Numbered from the stretch's first letter, positions 1 to 7,003 are shown. The stretch: 7,818 bases of DNA from an uncultured Ruminococcus sp. (GCA_947176685.1 CAMWRL010000079.1:1-7818), one strand, 5' to 3'. Numbers and translations are program-made. The notes: a model not told the origin generated them from the letters alone.

Positions 1-18
1 ATATTGTATAAAACGTTA

Positions 19-27
19 TGGTATAAA
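19..27 (+). promoter_or_regulatory. Extended -10 promoter element for the esterase gene
   Basis: TG-n-TATAAA at 19-27 matches an extended sigma-A -10 element, placed so that transcription would start near 34, just ahead of the ribosome binding site at 38-43. A -35 box at normal spacing would fall at the very edge of the window or outside it, so it cannot be judged. The ten bases TATGGTATAA (17-26) recur exactly in the strong promoter at 5016-5025, which supports the reading. The implied 5' leader is very short (about 17 nt), so a promoter further upstream is also possible. Confidence 0.4.
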
Positions 28-50
28 AATTTTTCACAGGAGGATTAATA

Positions 51-2948
51 ATGAATAGTCAATTAAAAAAATTATGTGCATCTGTTAATGCATTGATAGT
101 TTGTGCTGGTTCTTTATTGAATGGTTACAGTGCTGTTCCGGCGAATGCTGTAACGCCTTTAATAATGAAATTTGACTTGGGTGCATCTGCACAAAACGGT
201 TTTACAGGCGTAAGTGCAAACGACAAATATGACCAGAATAAAGGTTACGGATTTTCCGGAAATGATGTAAAAGACGTTAAAGCTTCGGGAAACAACGAAC
301 TTAATGACGCTGTTCAGTTTACCGGAAACACAACTTTCAATGTTGATGTTCCGAAAGGTCTTTACAAAGTTAAAATTACTCTCGGCGATACAAACCGTAC
401 AAGCGTATATATGGAAAATATGCTCCAGATTGTGAATATGACGGGAAACAACGCAGTTGACGAAATACTTATACCTGTTACTGACGGTCAGTTGAATATA
501 CGTGCAGGAGCAGGAAAAGAAGGTTATCCATACAGCATAAGCTCCATTGAAATAGAAAAAACTTCTGATGATGCTGTACTTCCGCCGACAATATGGCTTT
601 GCGGCGACTCGACTGTATGTAATTACTATCCGCTTGATACAAGTGTTCAGGCAGGCTGGGGACAAATGCTAGGAAACTACGTTGACAAGGGCTGGAATAT
701 ACGCAACATGGCGGCAAGCGGTCAGTATGCAAAGGGCTTTGTAGAGGCAGGACAGTTTGATGCTATCGAAAATTACGGAAAATCCGGTGATGTCTATATA
801 ATTTCAATAGGTATAAACGATACCAATTATTCAAATAAGGACGAATACTATGAAACAGTAACCAATATGGTCAAACGTGCAAAATCAAAAGGCATGGAAG
901 TTATACTTGTAAAACAGCAGGGAAGAAACGGCGACGCTCAGAGAAATCCACTGCTTAGCGGACGTTGGTTTTCGGCACAGCTCGACCAGATAGGACAGGA
1001 GCAGAATTGTCAGGTTGTTGACCTTTTCAATATGTGGCAGGATTATTGTATTTCAATAGGTGCAGACGCAACAACAGCATTATATATGAATAATGACCAG
1101 CTTCATCCAAACAGAGCAGGTGCGGATAAATTAGCAGAATTTTTCTCTACTCAGTTCAGACAATCATCATCAGGCAATTCAGAAAATATCAGTTCAGACG
1201 GAATTATTGACGGGGAAATCTATACAATTAAAAACGTATACAGCGGTCTTTATCTTGAAGTTGACGGCGGAAAAGCTGAAAACAGTGCTAACGTTCAACA
1301 GGGAAAATTCATAAATGATGCAGGCATCAAATTCAAAGCTGTATCTGCGGATAACGGTTATTTCTATCTTATTTCACAGGTTGGCGACGGCAACACATAT
1401 GCTCTTGACGTTGCAAAGAAAAGTGCTGAAAACGGTACTAACATTTCTCTGTATAACTTCAACGGCGGAACTAATCAGCAGTTTAAATTTATGAAGAATG
1501 CAGATGGTTCATACAGCATACGTACAAGAGTTTCAAATGATGCTTCGTGTATTGAAGTTAGTGCAAGGTCAACGGAAGCAGGTGCAAACGTTCAGGAATG
1601 GGAATACAACGGGGGAAACAATCAGAACTGGATTATAGAAAAAGCTCCCGTAATATTCGGCGACATCAATAATGACGGCGTTGTTGACTCTTTTGATATG
1701 GTTCTTATGCGACAGGGAATTGTTTCCGGAGTATTTGACAGCGATTCTGAAAAACGTGCTGATGTCACACTTGACGGCAAAGTAACTGTTGAAGATATGA
1801 AAGAATTACAGAAATTCATACTCACAGGTCAGCCTTTTGAAACAACTTCTGTTTTCTATGCTGTTGATATGAAAATAGAAGAAGGAATTAGAGAAACTAC
1901 AAACGCAGGTTACAAGGGCAGTGCTTACGTTAATCTCGAAAACAAAACGGGAAGTAATATTGAATGGACTATAAATGTATCGCAAACAGGTAACTATCTC
2001 TGTTCTTTCAATAATGCAAACGGCAGTCCCGACAACAGAATTATGAAAATTGAAGTTAATAACGCTTCTGATTACTGGATGCAGGATTTCCTTACAACAG
2101 GCGAGTGGACTTCATGGAAAGAAACGGGAATAGTTTTACCGCTTAAACAGGGAGAAAATAAAATCCGTATGACTTCGGCTACAGAACAGGGCGGTCCTAA
2201 CCTTGATTATCTTAAAATAGAACTCACTGACGAACCTATTGCAGAAGTATACATACCGCAGACAAATACAGGCGATGATGACAAAAAATCTGAAAGAACA
2301 ATATATATAGCAGGCGATTCAACTGTACAGACTTATCGTGAAAGCTATGCGCCTCAACAGGGCTGGGGAGCTTTTCTCGGTGAAAATCTTTCCGATAAGA
2401 TTTTTGTTTCAAATCATGCGATAGCCGGCAGAAGTTCAAAGAGTTTTTACGACAACGGCAGACTTGATACTATTCTTAATACTATAAATAAAGGCGATTG
2501 TCTGCTTATTCAGTTCGGAATAAACGATTCTGCCGCAAGCAATGCCGAAAGATATGCACCGGTAAGCGGAAGCGTTCCGGGTGCGGACGGAAGTTTTGAA
2601 TATTATCTCTCAAAGTATATTGAGGGTGCTAAGGAAAAAGGTGCTGAACCCGTTCTTATAACAACGGTTCTCGGACTTAAAGCCTACAACAGCGCAACAG
2701 GTAAATTTGAAAACAGCTATTCAAATTACTGCGATGCTATGAAACAGCTTGGCAAATATTATAATATTCCTGTTATTGACCTTAACAGTCTTATGGTTGC
2801 ACATTATAACGCTATCGGTTACGATGAAGCATATAAATATCATATGTGTTCTACTGGTTCAACCGATATGACGCATTTTACAGAAACAGGTGCTAAGGCA
2901 GTTGCTAAACTTGTTGCTGATGAATTAAAAAAACAAGGCATTATTTAA
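51..2948 (+). CDS. Secreted dockerin-containing double CE12 esterase (probable rhamnogalacturonan acetylesterase)
   Basis: This is a 965-residue secreted enzyme that probably removes acetyl groups from rhamnogalacturonan in pectin. Modules in order: signal peptide 1-33 (K6K7, hydrophobic core, cleavage after ANA at 31-33); CE12-type N-terminal beta domain about 37-172 starting at FDLG; first SGNH/CE12 domain about 178-373 with GDST (S187), GIND (254-257) and DQLHP (D349, H352); ricin/CBM13 domain about 383-531; dockerin 537-593 with two calcium loops (D538-N540-D542-D549 and D571-T573-D575-D582); CBM35-like domain about 600-726; acidic linker; second SGNH/CE12 domain about 749-965 with GDST (S757), GRSS (793-796), GIND (823-826) and DMTH (D939, H942). 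Both catalytic triads look intact. The first domain has GQYA (224-227) where the second has the usual GRSS. The start is fixed by AGGAGG at 38-43, 7 nt upstream. The dockerin implies attachment to a cohesin scaffold. The exact acetylated substrate is inferred from the family. Confidence 0.93.
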   Translation: MNSQLKKLCASVNALIVCAGSLLNGYSAVPANAVTPLIMKFDLGASAQNGFTGVSANDKYDQNKGYGFSGNDVKDVKASGNNELNDAVQFTGNTTFNVDVPKGLYKVKITLGDTNRTSVYMENMLQIVNMTGNNAVDEILIPVTDGQLNIRAGAGKEGYPYSISSIEIEKTSDDAVLPPTIWLCGDSTVCNYYPLDTSVQAGWGQMLGNYVDKGWNIRNMAASGQYAKGFVEAGQFDAIENYGKSGDVYIISIGINDTNYSNKDEYYETVTNMVKRAKSKGMEVILVKQQGRNGDAQRNPLLSGRWFSAQLDQIGQEQNCQVVDLFNMWQDYCISIGADATTALYMNNDQLHPNRAGADKLAEFFSTQFRQSSSGNSENISSDGIIDGEIYTIKNVYSGLYLEVDGGKAENSANVQQGKFINDAGIKFKAVSADNGYFYLISQVGDGNTYALDVAKKSAENGTNISLYNFNGGTNQQFKFMKNADGSYSIRTRVSNDASCIEVSARSTEAGANVQEWEYNGGNNQNWIIEKAPVIFGDINNDGVVDSFDMVLMRQGIVSGVFDSDSEKRADVTLDGKVTVEDMKELQKFILTGQPFETTSVFYAVDMKIEEGIRETTNAGYKGSAYVNLENKTGSNIEWTINVSQTGNYLCSFNNANGSPDNRIMKIEVNNASDYWMQDFLTTGEWTSWKETGIVLPLKQGENKIRMTSATEQGGPNLDYLKIELTDEPIAEVYIPQTNTGDDDKKSERTIYIAGDSTVQTYRESYAPQQGWGAFLGENLSDKIFVSNHAIAGRSSKSFYDNGRLDTILNTINKGDCLLIQFGINDSAASNAERYAPVSGSVPGADGSFEYYLSKYIEGAKEKGAEPVLITTVLGLKAYNSATGKFENSYSNYCDAMKQLGKYYNIPVIDLNSLMVAHYNAIGYDEAYKYHMCSTGSTDMTHFTETGAKAVAKLVADELKKQGII

Positions 2949-2980
2949 TGTAGAATATCAGTTTTTGTGGACAAAAAGAA

Positions 2981-3011
2981 GCAGATTTCAGCGGTGAAAT
3001 CTGCTTTTTTT
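2981..3011. terminator. Intrinsic terminator, probably bidirectional
   Basis: A perfect 10-bp stem, GCAGATTTCA / TGAAATCTGC (2981-2990 with 2995-3004), encloses a 4-nt GCGG loop and is followed by seven T residues (3005-3011). It lies 32 bases after the esterase stop codon. On the minus strand the same stem is followed by TTCTTTTTG, so it can also end the convergent phosphodiesterase transcript whose stop lies at 3083-3085. The remaining 71 bases up to 3082 are AT-rich and hold nothing else I can support. Confidence 0.9.
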
Positions 3012-3082
3012 AAATAAATGTCAGAGAAGCAATGAGAATCACTTTTCATATATATTATATGCCATACTCTTTGGATATATAC

Positions 3083-4900
3083 TCATGAACCGAATATTTT
3101 CTCAAGGATTGTAAGAAATGTATCGCCAATGCTTTTGGAAGTTACTATTTCTGAAGCTAAATTCGGACGGTTGGTAATGATATTATCAACGCCCATTGCA
3201 ATCATATGCTGTATGTCCGAACGGTTGTCGACAGTCCACACAAACACTCGTTTGCCGTTCTGGTGAGCCATATTCACGATACTGGAGTTTATGAAGATAT
3301 AGTTAAGACTTACGGCATCGATATATTTCAGTTGCGAAAAAGATGTCGAACTTGCAACGTTTGCAATAAGACCTGTTTTTATTTTCGGATTGAGTTTCTT
3401 GACGGTTTTAAGCGCACTGTAAGAAAAAGATGTTATATAACAGGAACGTTCTATTCCGTACTGCTCAATGACTTCTACAGTCATTTCGGCAGTTTTGCGG
3501 ACGTTTCCGTGATTCTTGATTTCTATATTAAGGAGTATGTTATTACCGACTTTTTCAAGTACATCTGAAAGAAGTACGATTTTTGCATCATCAAATTCCC
3601 CGTCTTTACTGAACCATTTTCCTGCTGAAAACTGCTGTAGCTCCTCATATGTGTAAGTGCTGAGCTCGCCCTTACCGTCCGTAGTGCGGTTGATTGTCTT
3701 GTCGTGGAAAACTACCAGTTTATCGTCAGCAGTAAGCTGTACATCGAGTTCAATATAATCCGCCCCTGTTCCTATGGCTTTTTCAAACGCATACAAGGTA
3801 TTTTCCGGAGCTGCTGTCGAATATCCTCTGTGTGCCGTAATCTGGACTTTGGTGATAATACCCATATTAAGGTTTATGTTGCCTTTGTAGAGGGCTTTTA
3901 TATAGGTTGTGTTGAGCAGAAGTCCGGCGGCTGTCATTATGGAGATTATTGTTATACGAGTGGATATTTTCAGTTTTTGCTGACTGAAATCCGGTATAAT
4001 TATTTCGTCTGTACCGGAAGTGTCTTCAAAGAATTGCTGCGTAATCCAGCAGGTTATTGCAGGCACGGACAGGAATGACGACAGTATCATAAAAATCTGT
4101 CCGGCATATTTCAGGACTTTCAGGGCAGTACCGAATGCCTTTACGGGTTCGGAAAAGCCTTTTATTATGAACACTATCACAAACGCCAGACCGAAAGTCA
4201 ATACGGCACTTGTGACAAGCATACATATACTCCAGAAAAGCAATGATATTGTCATTCTGAATTTGTTTCCGATGATAGTCTGACGGCTTTTGTGTATGCA
4301 GTCCCTGAATTTGTTTTCAGTAAGTACAAGATAGTGCAGACTGTAGCTCTTGTCAACTATGAGAATCGCAACAAGCACTTGTATAAGGATATATACAATA
4401 ACTGCCGTTGCACCGTTCACGGACTTGAAAATAGTCCGGACTATCGGCATAAGTGGCGCAAGAAACTGTCCCGATGCAAATGTGAACTGTACTATCGGCA
4501 TAAACGCCATAAATATAAGAAACAGTGGTATTCCGCTCCACTGGAAAGCTTTTTTAAATGCTTTAAGTCCCGCAAGAAACATTCCGCCGACAGTAATTTT
4601 ATTACGTTTGCAGTGACACGCAAAACACATTACCAATGCGGACAGCTCCACGAACGTAAAGAACGCCACGCAGAAAACAAGTAATATAAATGCAAATATT
4701 GTTGTAGGATTCTGGAGGTATATAAGCAGATTTTCGTCCGAAAGGTACGAAACGCCTGAAGCTTTCATTGTATATTTCAGCATATACGCAAGCAATGGTA
4801 CACCGATTGCTGCAAGAAAGAGTTTTGCAAGCAGTTCAAAAATGACAAAGTGAGGAAACGCCCTCACAAAAGTTGTTGCAGAATCTAAAAATTTTTTCAT
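3083..4900 (-). CDS. Membrane-anchored glycerophosphodiester phosphodiesterase
   Basis: A 605-residue protein with an N-terminal polytopic membrane region and a C-terminal GDPD domain. The family hydrolyses glycerophosphodiesters to sn-glycerol-3-phosphate and an alcohol, in lipid or lipoteichoic-acid turnover. Residues 1-335 hold about seven or eight hydrophobic segments (roughly 20-42, 67-95, 122-142, 163-182, 215-248, 263-290, 312-335), like the GPDPase_memb family. The catalytic domain runs about 351-590 and shows HRG (H357, R358), PEN (E366, N367), ELD (E384, D386), FHD (H399), NIEIK (E460), FVWTVD (around W555) and GVDNIITNRP. The metal-binding acids and both histidines expected for catalysis are present. 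If the last membrane helix ends near 335, the catalytic domain follows it directly; its side of the membrane cannot be told from this sequence. A strong promoter lies at 4945-4973. The ATG at 4900 has a poor ribosome binding site (see the site at 4921-4927), so the true start could be slightly upstream. Confidence 0.93.
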   Translation of the reverse strand: MKKFLDSATTFVRAFPHFVIFELLAKLFLAAIGVPLLAYMLKYTMKASGVSYLSDENLLIYLQNPTTIFAFILLVFCVAFFTFVELSALVMCFACHCKRNKITVGGMFLAGLKAFKKAFQWSGIPLFLIFMAFMPIVQFTFASGQFLAPLMPIVRTIFKSVNGATAVIVYILIQVLVAILIVDKSYSLHYLVLTENKFRDCIHKSRQTIIGNKFRMTISLLFWSICMLVTSAVLTFGLAFVIVFIIKGFSEPVKAFGTALKVLKYAGQIFMILSSFLSVPAITCWITQQFFEDTSGTDEIIIPDFSQQKLKISTRITIISIMTAAGLLLNTTYIKALYKGNINLNMGIITKVQITAHRGYSTAAPENTLYAFEKAIGTGADYIELDVQLTADDKLVVFHDKTINRTTDGKGELSTYTYEELQQFSAGKWFSKDGEFDDAKIVLLSDVLEKVGNNILLNIEIKNHGNVRKTAEMTVEVIEQYGIERSCYITSFSYSALKTVKKLNPKIKTGLIANVASSTSFSQLKYIDAVSLNYIFINSSIVNMAHQNGKRVFVWTVDNRSDIQHMIAMGVDNIITNRPNLASEIVTSKSIGDTFLTILEKIFGS

Positions 4901-4920
4901 TCTGTATCCCAGATGAATCG

Positions 4921-4927
4921 CTCCCTT
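4921..4927 (-). promoter_or_regulatory. Misplaced Shine-Dalgarno-like AAGGGAG ahead of the phosphodiesterase gene
   Basis: Reading the minus strand, AAGGGAG (4927 to 4921) is the only strong purine box in the leader, but it lies 20 nt upstream of the ATG at 4900, too far for normal use. The reading frame is open upstream of that ATG. A CTG codon at 4912-4910 is in frame, at an 8-nt spacing from the box. Either initiation uses this CTG (adding four residues), or it uses the ATG with the weak GGGA at 4910-4907. The leader from the predicted transcription start (about 4938) is only about 38 nt. Confidence 0.4.
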
Positions 4928-4944
4928 TTTTAGTTGATGTAAAA

Positions 4945-4973
4945 ATTATATCACAATATATGTTTCAAGTCAA
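4945..4973 (-). promoter_or_regulatory. Sigma-A promoter for the phosphodiesterase gene
   Basis: On the minus strand, TTGACT (4973-4968) and TATAAT (4950-4945) are separated by exactly 17 bases. A TG one base before the -10 box makes it an extended -10 element. Five of six bases of the -35 box and all six of the -10 box match the sigma-A consensus. The predicted start is near 4938. It is divergent from the promoter at 4998-5026, with 24 bases between the two -35 boxes. Confidence 0.85.
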
Positions 4974-4997
4974 TCAGAAATTTCAGAACATATGTAC

Positions 4998-5026
4998 TTG
5001 ACAGGCGTATAGTAATATGGTATAAT
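4998..5026 (+). promoter_or_regulatory. Consensus sigma-A promoter for the rightward operon
   Basis: TTGACA (4998-5003), a 17-base spacer, then TATAAT (5021-5026), with TG at 5018-5019 as an extended -10. All twelve consensus bases match. The predicted start, near 5033, leaves a leader of about 25 nt to the ATG at 5058. An 8-bp palindrome ACATATGT (4988-4995) sits just upstream of the -35 box, and TCAGAA occurs at 4974, 4983 and 5034. Either could be a regulator site, but both are short enough to be chance in AT-rich DNA. Confidence 0.88.
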
Positions 5027-5057
5027 TATAATATCAGAAAAAACGGAGGATTTTTTT

Positions 5058-5381
5058 ATGTGGAATGACAGTAGTTATGCAGTTGCGGATATTTTTGATA
5101 ATATTGAAAATACTGTCTTTCCGGCAGAATGTCCCGTATGCAGTAAAAGAACAGGACATATATTTTTCTACAGACACAGGGACTGTTATGGCGGAGCGTG
5201 GGTCTGGTGCAGTAACTGCCGGAGCAGTTCGCATACGTCCGGAAAAGTGCCGGACTGGTGGATAAATCCGGACTTTGTTGATTCCAGAAAATTAACAGCT
5301 TTGCCAGACGTTCTGGAAAAAGACAGAATCCATATTGACAAGTGGGTCAATATACTGACAGACAATATTATAACAGATTAA
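5058..5381 (+). CDS. Small zinc-ribbon protein of unknown function
   Basis: A 107-residue soluble protein with two CxxC knuckles, CPVC (25-28) and CSNC (51-54), in the spacing of a zinc ribbon. Between them lie H34, H40 and C43, and an aromatic GGAWVW stretch (45-50). A tryptophan pair follows in PDWW (65-68), and the C-terminal third is a charged, probably helical segment. The four cysteines should bind one structural zinc ion. I see no signal peptide or membrane segment, so it is likely cytoplasmic. The start is well supported by GGAGG at 5045-5049, 8 nt before the ATG. It is first in the operon, only 13 nt before the metallophosphoesterase. Zinc ribbons occur in nucleic-acid-binding and protein-interaction proteins, and nothing here separates these roles. 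Confidence 0.82.
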   Translation: MWNDSSYAVADIFDNIENTVFPAECPVCSKRTGHIFFYRHRDCYGGAWVWCSNCRSSSHTSGKVPDWWINPDFVDSRKLTALPDVLEKDRIHIDKWVNILTDNIITD

Positions 5382-5394
5382 AGGGGGATTTGAT

Positions 5395-6135
5395 ATGATT
5401 TATGTTACAGGAGACATACACGGAGAAATTGACATCGGAAAACTTTCGTATAAAAACTGGAGAGAAAGCCGTGACCTTACTGAAAACGATTACCTTATAA
5501 TTATGGGAGACTTCGGACTGCCTTTTCTTGACAGCGATGTTGATGAAAATAATCAGCCTGCGGACGGTGAATACCGTTACTGGATAAAGTGGCTGTCCAA
5601 AAAACCTTATACAATTCTGTGGGTAGACGGCAATCACGAAAATTTCAATTACTGGGACAGACAGGAAATTTCAGAATGGCACGGCGGAAAAGTCCAGATA
5701 CACCCTCACGCTCCGAATATAATTCACCTTATGCGTGGAGAGATATATGAAATTGACGGTATGAGTTTTTTTGCATTCGGCGGAGCAGGTTCGCACGACA
5801 AAGAGTACAGAAAACCAAATATAACATGGTGGGAGCAGGAAGAAGCGACAGAATCAGAAATACTTAATGCACGGCGTAATCTCTCAAAGTATAATAATTG
5901 TGTTGACTTTATCCTGACGCATACTATGCCGTCCGAAATCAGCAGACAGGCTTTTGACCGGAAAAGCACGGACAAAACAGCTTGTTTTCTTGACAAAGTA
6001 ATATCAGATGTAAATTATAATATGTGGTTCTGCGGACATTATCACCGGACGGCTTTTATAAGAAACGCAAATATATTTGTGTTATATAACGGCATATACA
6101 GTTTGGAAAAGTGCAGGGAAATACAAAAGGGGTGA
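5395..6135 (+). CDS. Calcineurin-like metallophosphoesterase
   Basis: A 246-residue protein with the complete motif set of the metallophosphoesterase (calcineurin-like) superfamily: GDIHG (D7, H9), GDFG (D39), GNHE (N80, H81), a histidine in LTHTMP (H176) and GHYH (H215, H217). These residues hold a two-metal centre that hydrolyses phosphoesters. The substrate (phosphoprotein, nucleotide, cyclic nucleotide or nucleic acid) cannot be told from the motifs. WHGGKV (95-100), IHLMRG (110-115) and FGGAGSHD (128-135) resemble a subgroup I recall as common in Firmicutes. There is no signal peptide, so it is probably cytoplasmic. GGGGG at 5383-5387, 7 nt before the ATG, and the 13-nt gap to the zinc-ribbon gene support both the start and co-transcription. 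The TGA stop at 6133-6135 is followed in the same frame by 18 sense codons ending at 6192. Confidence 0.93.
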   Translation: MIYVTGDIHGEIDIGKLSYKNWRESRDLTENDYLIIMGDFGLPFLDSDVDENNQPADGEYRYWIKWLSKKPYTILWVDGNHENFNYWDRQEISEWHGGKVQIHPHAPNIIHLMRGEIYEIDGMSFFAFGGAGSHDKEYRKPNITWWEQEEATESEILNARRNLSKYNNCVDFILTHTMPSEISRQAFDRKSTDKTACFLDKVISDVNYNMWFCGHYHRTAFIRNANIFVLYNGIYSLEKCREIQKG

Positions 6136-6141
6136 TGTTCA

Positions 6142-6192
6142 GTGAGTGCCGGAGTTGGCGGCGGTGCGGAGTATTATAATAGTCAACAGTAA
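6142..6192 (+). CDS. Possible 16-codon glycine-rich ORF, or post-stop tail of the metallophosphoesterase
   Basis: A GTG at 6142 opens a 16-codon frame reading MSAGVGGGAEYYNSQQ and ending at TAA (6190-6192). It is preceded by AAGGGGTGA (6127-6135) at a 6-nt spacing, close to the ideal anti-16S match, and that box overlaps the metallophosphoesterase stop codon. The frame is also the in-frame continuation of the metallophosphoesterase after its TGA (first codons TGT TCA, then GTG). It may be a translated microprotein, a former C-terminus cut off by a stop mutation, or chance. The stretch 6144-6170 is clearly GC-richer than its surroundings. No function is claimed. Confidence 0.25.
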   Translation: MSAGVGGGAEYYNSQQ

Positions 6193-6245
6193 AAAATTTT
6201 CCCCGAAAAAATCGGGTATCACATTTAATAAAAAGGAGAATGAAA
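6193..6245 (+). other. Short intergenic leader with a weak hairpin
   Basis: The bases between the possible tiny ORF and the first paralogue contain a short hairpin, CCCGA / TCGGG (6202-6206 with 6212-6216) around five A residues. No T run follows it on this strand, so it does not look like a terminator. A TATAAT at 6175-6180 could be a -10 box but has no matching -35 at 16-18 bases. AGGAG at 6234-6238 serves the downstream gene. Read-through from the upstream genes is the simplest explanation for its transcription. Confidence 0.35.
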
Positions 6246-6980
6246 ATGAAAGAAAAATTCAGTATACCATTGAAGTACAAAGAGGGTACTTTCAGGGCGG
6301 AGGAAATTAAAAATTTCAGAGGAGAAGCCATCGATGTTGAATATCTTGGCTGTGGAGAGCTGTACAAATATATTGTACCAAAATATAACAGGGAAGTCGT
6401 TATTTATGAGAGGTCAGCAGATGACAATCCGATTGTCACGGCAACTTACGACAGCAACGGCGTTATAAAACACATAGAGTTACAGCGCAACAAAAGGACG
6501 GAATTAATGTACATCAACTTTCCGGACAGGGAAACCGCTAAAGAAAATATATGGCAGTATTCTTGTTTCTGGGGGGACTGGATTTCCGAAAAAATCCTTG
6601 AACGCAAAGAAAAAATTTCAAGATTATTCATTGACTATTTCTATGACGGTCAAGCAGTGAACTTTTTGGTAAATACATACACTCCGGAAGATGTGCGGAA
6701 AGTTATTGACGACTACAATAAATACATAGAATCAAAGGGCGAAAAATATAAACGCCGTTATTATCCGGTTGAGGACAGCAGTGGCAATTATTATCATGAC
6801 AGAGAGATAATACCCGATACTGAAACTTTGCGGATAATGCTTTTGTGTACTGATAACGACTTTGCCGGAGAACTCTATGAATTTGCAGTATACGTCATGA
6901 CAAACAGAATTAAAAATAACGTCCTTGACAAAATCGACAAGACGGAAGATTTCAAATTCATAGCAGAAGAATATGACTGA
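6246..6980 (+). CDS. Uncharacterised protein, first of two tandem paralogues
   Basis: A 244-residue acidic, probably cytoplasmic protein that I cannot assign to a family; no signal peptide, membrane segment or catalytic motif is obvious. It has an N-terminal block beginning FSIPLKYKEG (residues 5-14), a variable stretch (about 28-67), a highly conserved aromatic core (68-124) containing IWQYSCFWGDW, a variable insert around 160-185, and a C-terminal helix-like segment with EFAVYVMTNRIK. The downstream neighbour is about two thirds identical by eye. I chose the ATG at 6246 over the in-frame ATG at 6240: AGGAG (6234-6238) is 7 nt from 6246 but only 1 nt from 6240, and the paralogue starts at the equivalent position. 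Tandem duplicated small acidic proteins of this kind occur among immunity proteins, but no toxin is visible here, so that is only a thought. Confidence 0.85.
   Translation: MKEKFSIPLKYKEGTFRAEEIKNFRGEAIDVEYLGCGELYKYIVPKYNREVVIYERSADDNPIVTATYDSNGVIKHIELQRNKRTELMYINFPDRETAKENIWQYSCFWGDWISEKILERKEKISRLFIDYFYDGQAVNFLVNTYTPEDVRKVIDDYNKYIESKGEKYKRRYYPVEDSSGNYYHDREIIPDTETLRIMLLCTDNDFAGELYEFAVYVMTNRIKNNVLDKIDKTEDFKFIAEEYD
6447..6617 (+). repeat. Conserved 171-bp core shared with the second paralogue, copy 1
   Basis: This segment aligns without gaps to 7196-7366 with eight differences in 171 bases. Six of the eight are synonymous, and 55 of 57 encoded residues are the same. A second near-identical block is 6258-6302 against 7016-7060 (one difference in 45 bases). 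The copies lie 749 bases apart in direct orientation. Confidence 0.9.
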
Positions 6981-7003
6981 TAAAATTTAACAAGGAGAAT
7001 GAA

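Noticed and set aside
96..113. Possible lipoprotein lipobox around Cys18 of the esterase
   Set aside because: The residue before the cysteine is Val instead of Gly, Ala or Ser, and a good signal peptidase I site (ANA, 31-33) follows. A dockerin enzyme is expected to be released from the membrane.
159..732. Minus-strand open frames opposite the first esterase domain
   Set aside because: They lie antisense to clear signal-peptide and CE12 coding sequence and show no recognisable domain or start signal.
4020..4684. Several open frames on the plus strand opposite the phosphodiesterase gene
   Set aside because: They are antisense to a gene with a complete domain, have no ribosome binding site, and encode basic, cysteine-rich sequence without motifs.
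6135..6179. ATG-started 14-codon frame overlapping the metallophosphoesterase stop
   Set aside because: The purine-rich box is directly adjacent to the ATG, leaving no usable spacing, and the product is rich in Arg and Trp without plausible composition.
6202..6216. Hairpin between the metallophosphoesterase and the first paralogue as a terminator
   Set aside because: The stem is only 5 bp and no T run follows on the plus strand, so termination there is unlikely.
6240..6242. ATG at 6240 as the start of the first paralogue
   Set aside because: It lies 1 nt from the AGGAG box. The ATG at 6246 has normal spacing and matches the start of the second paralogue.
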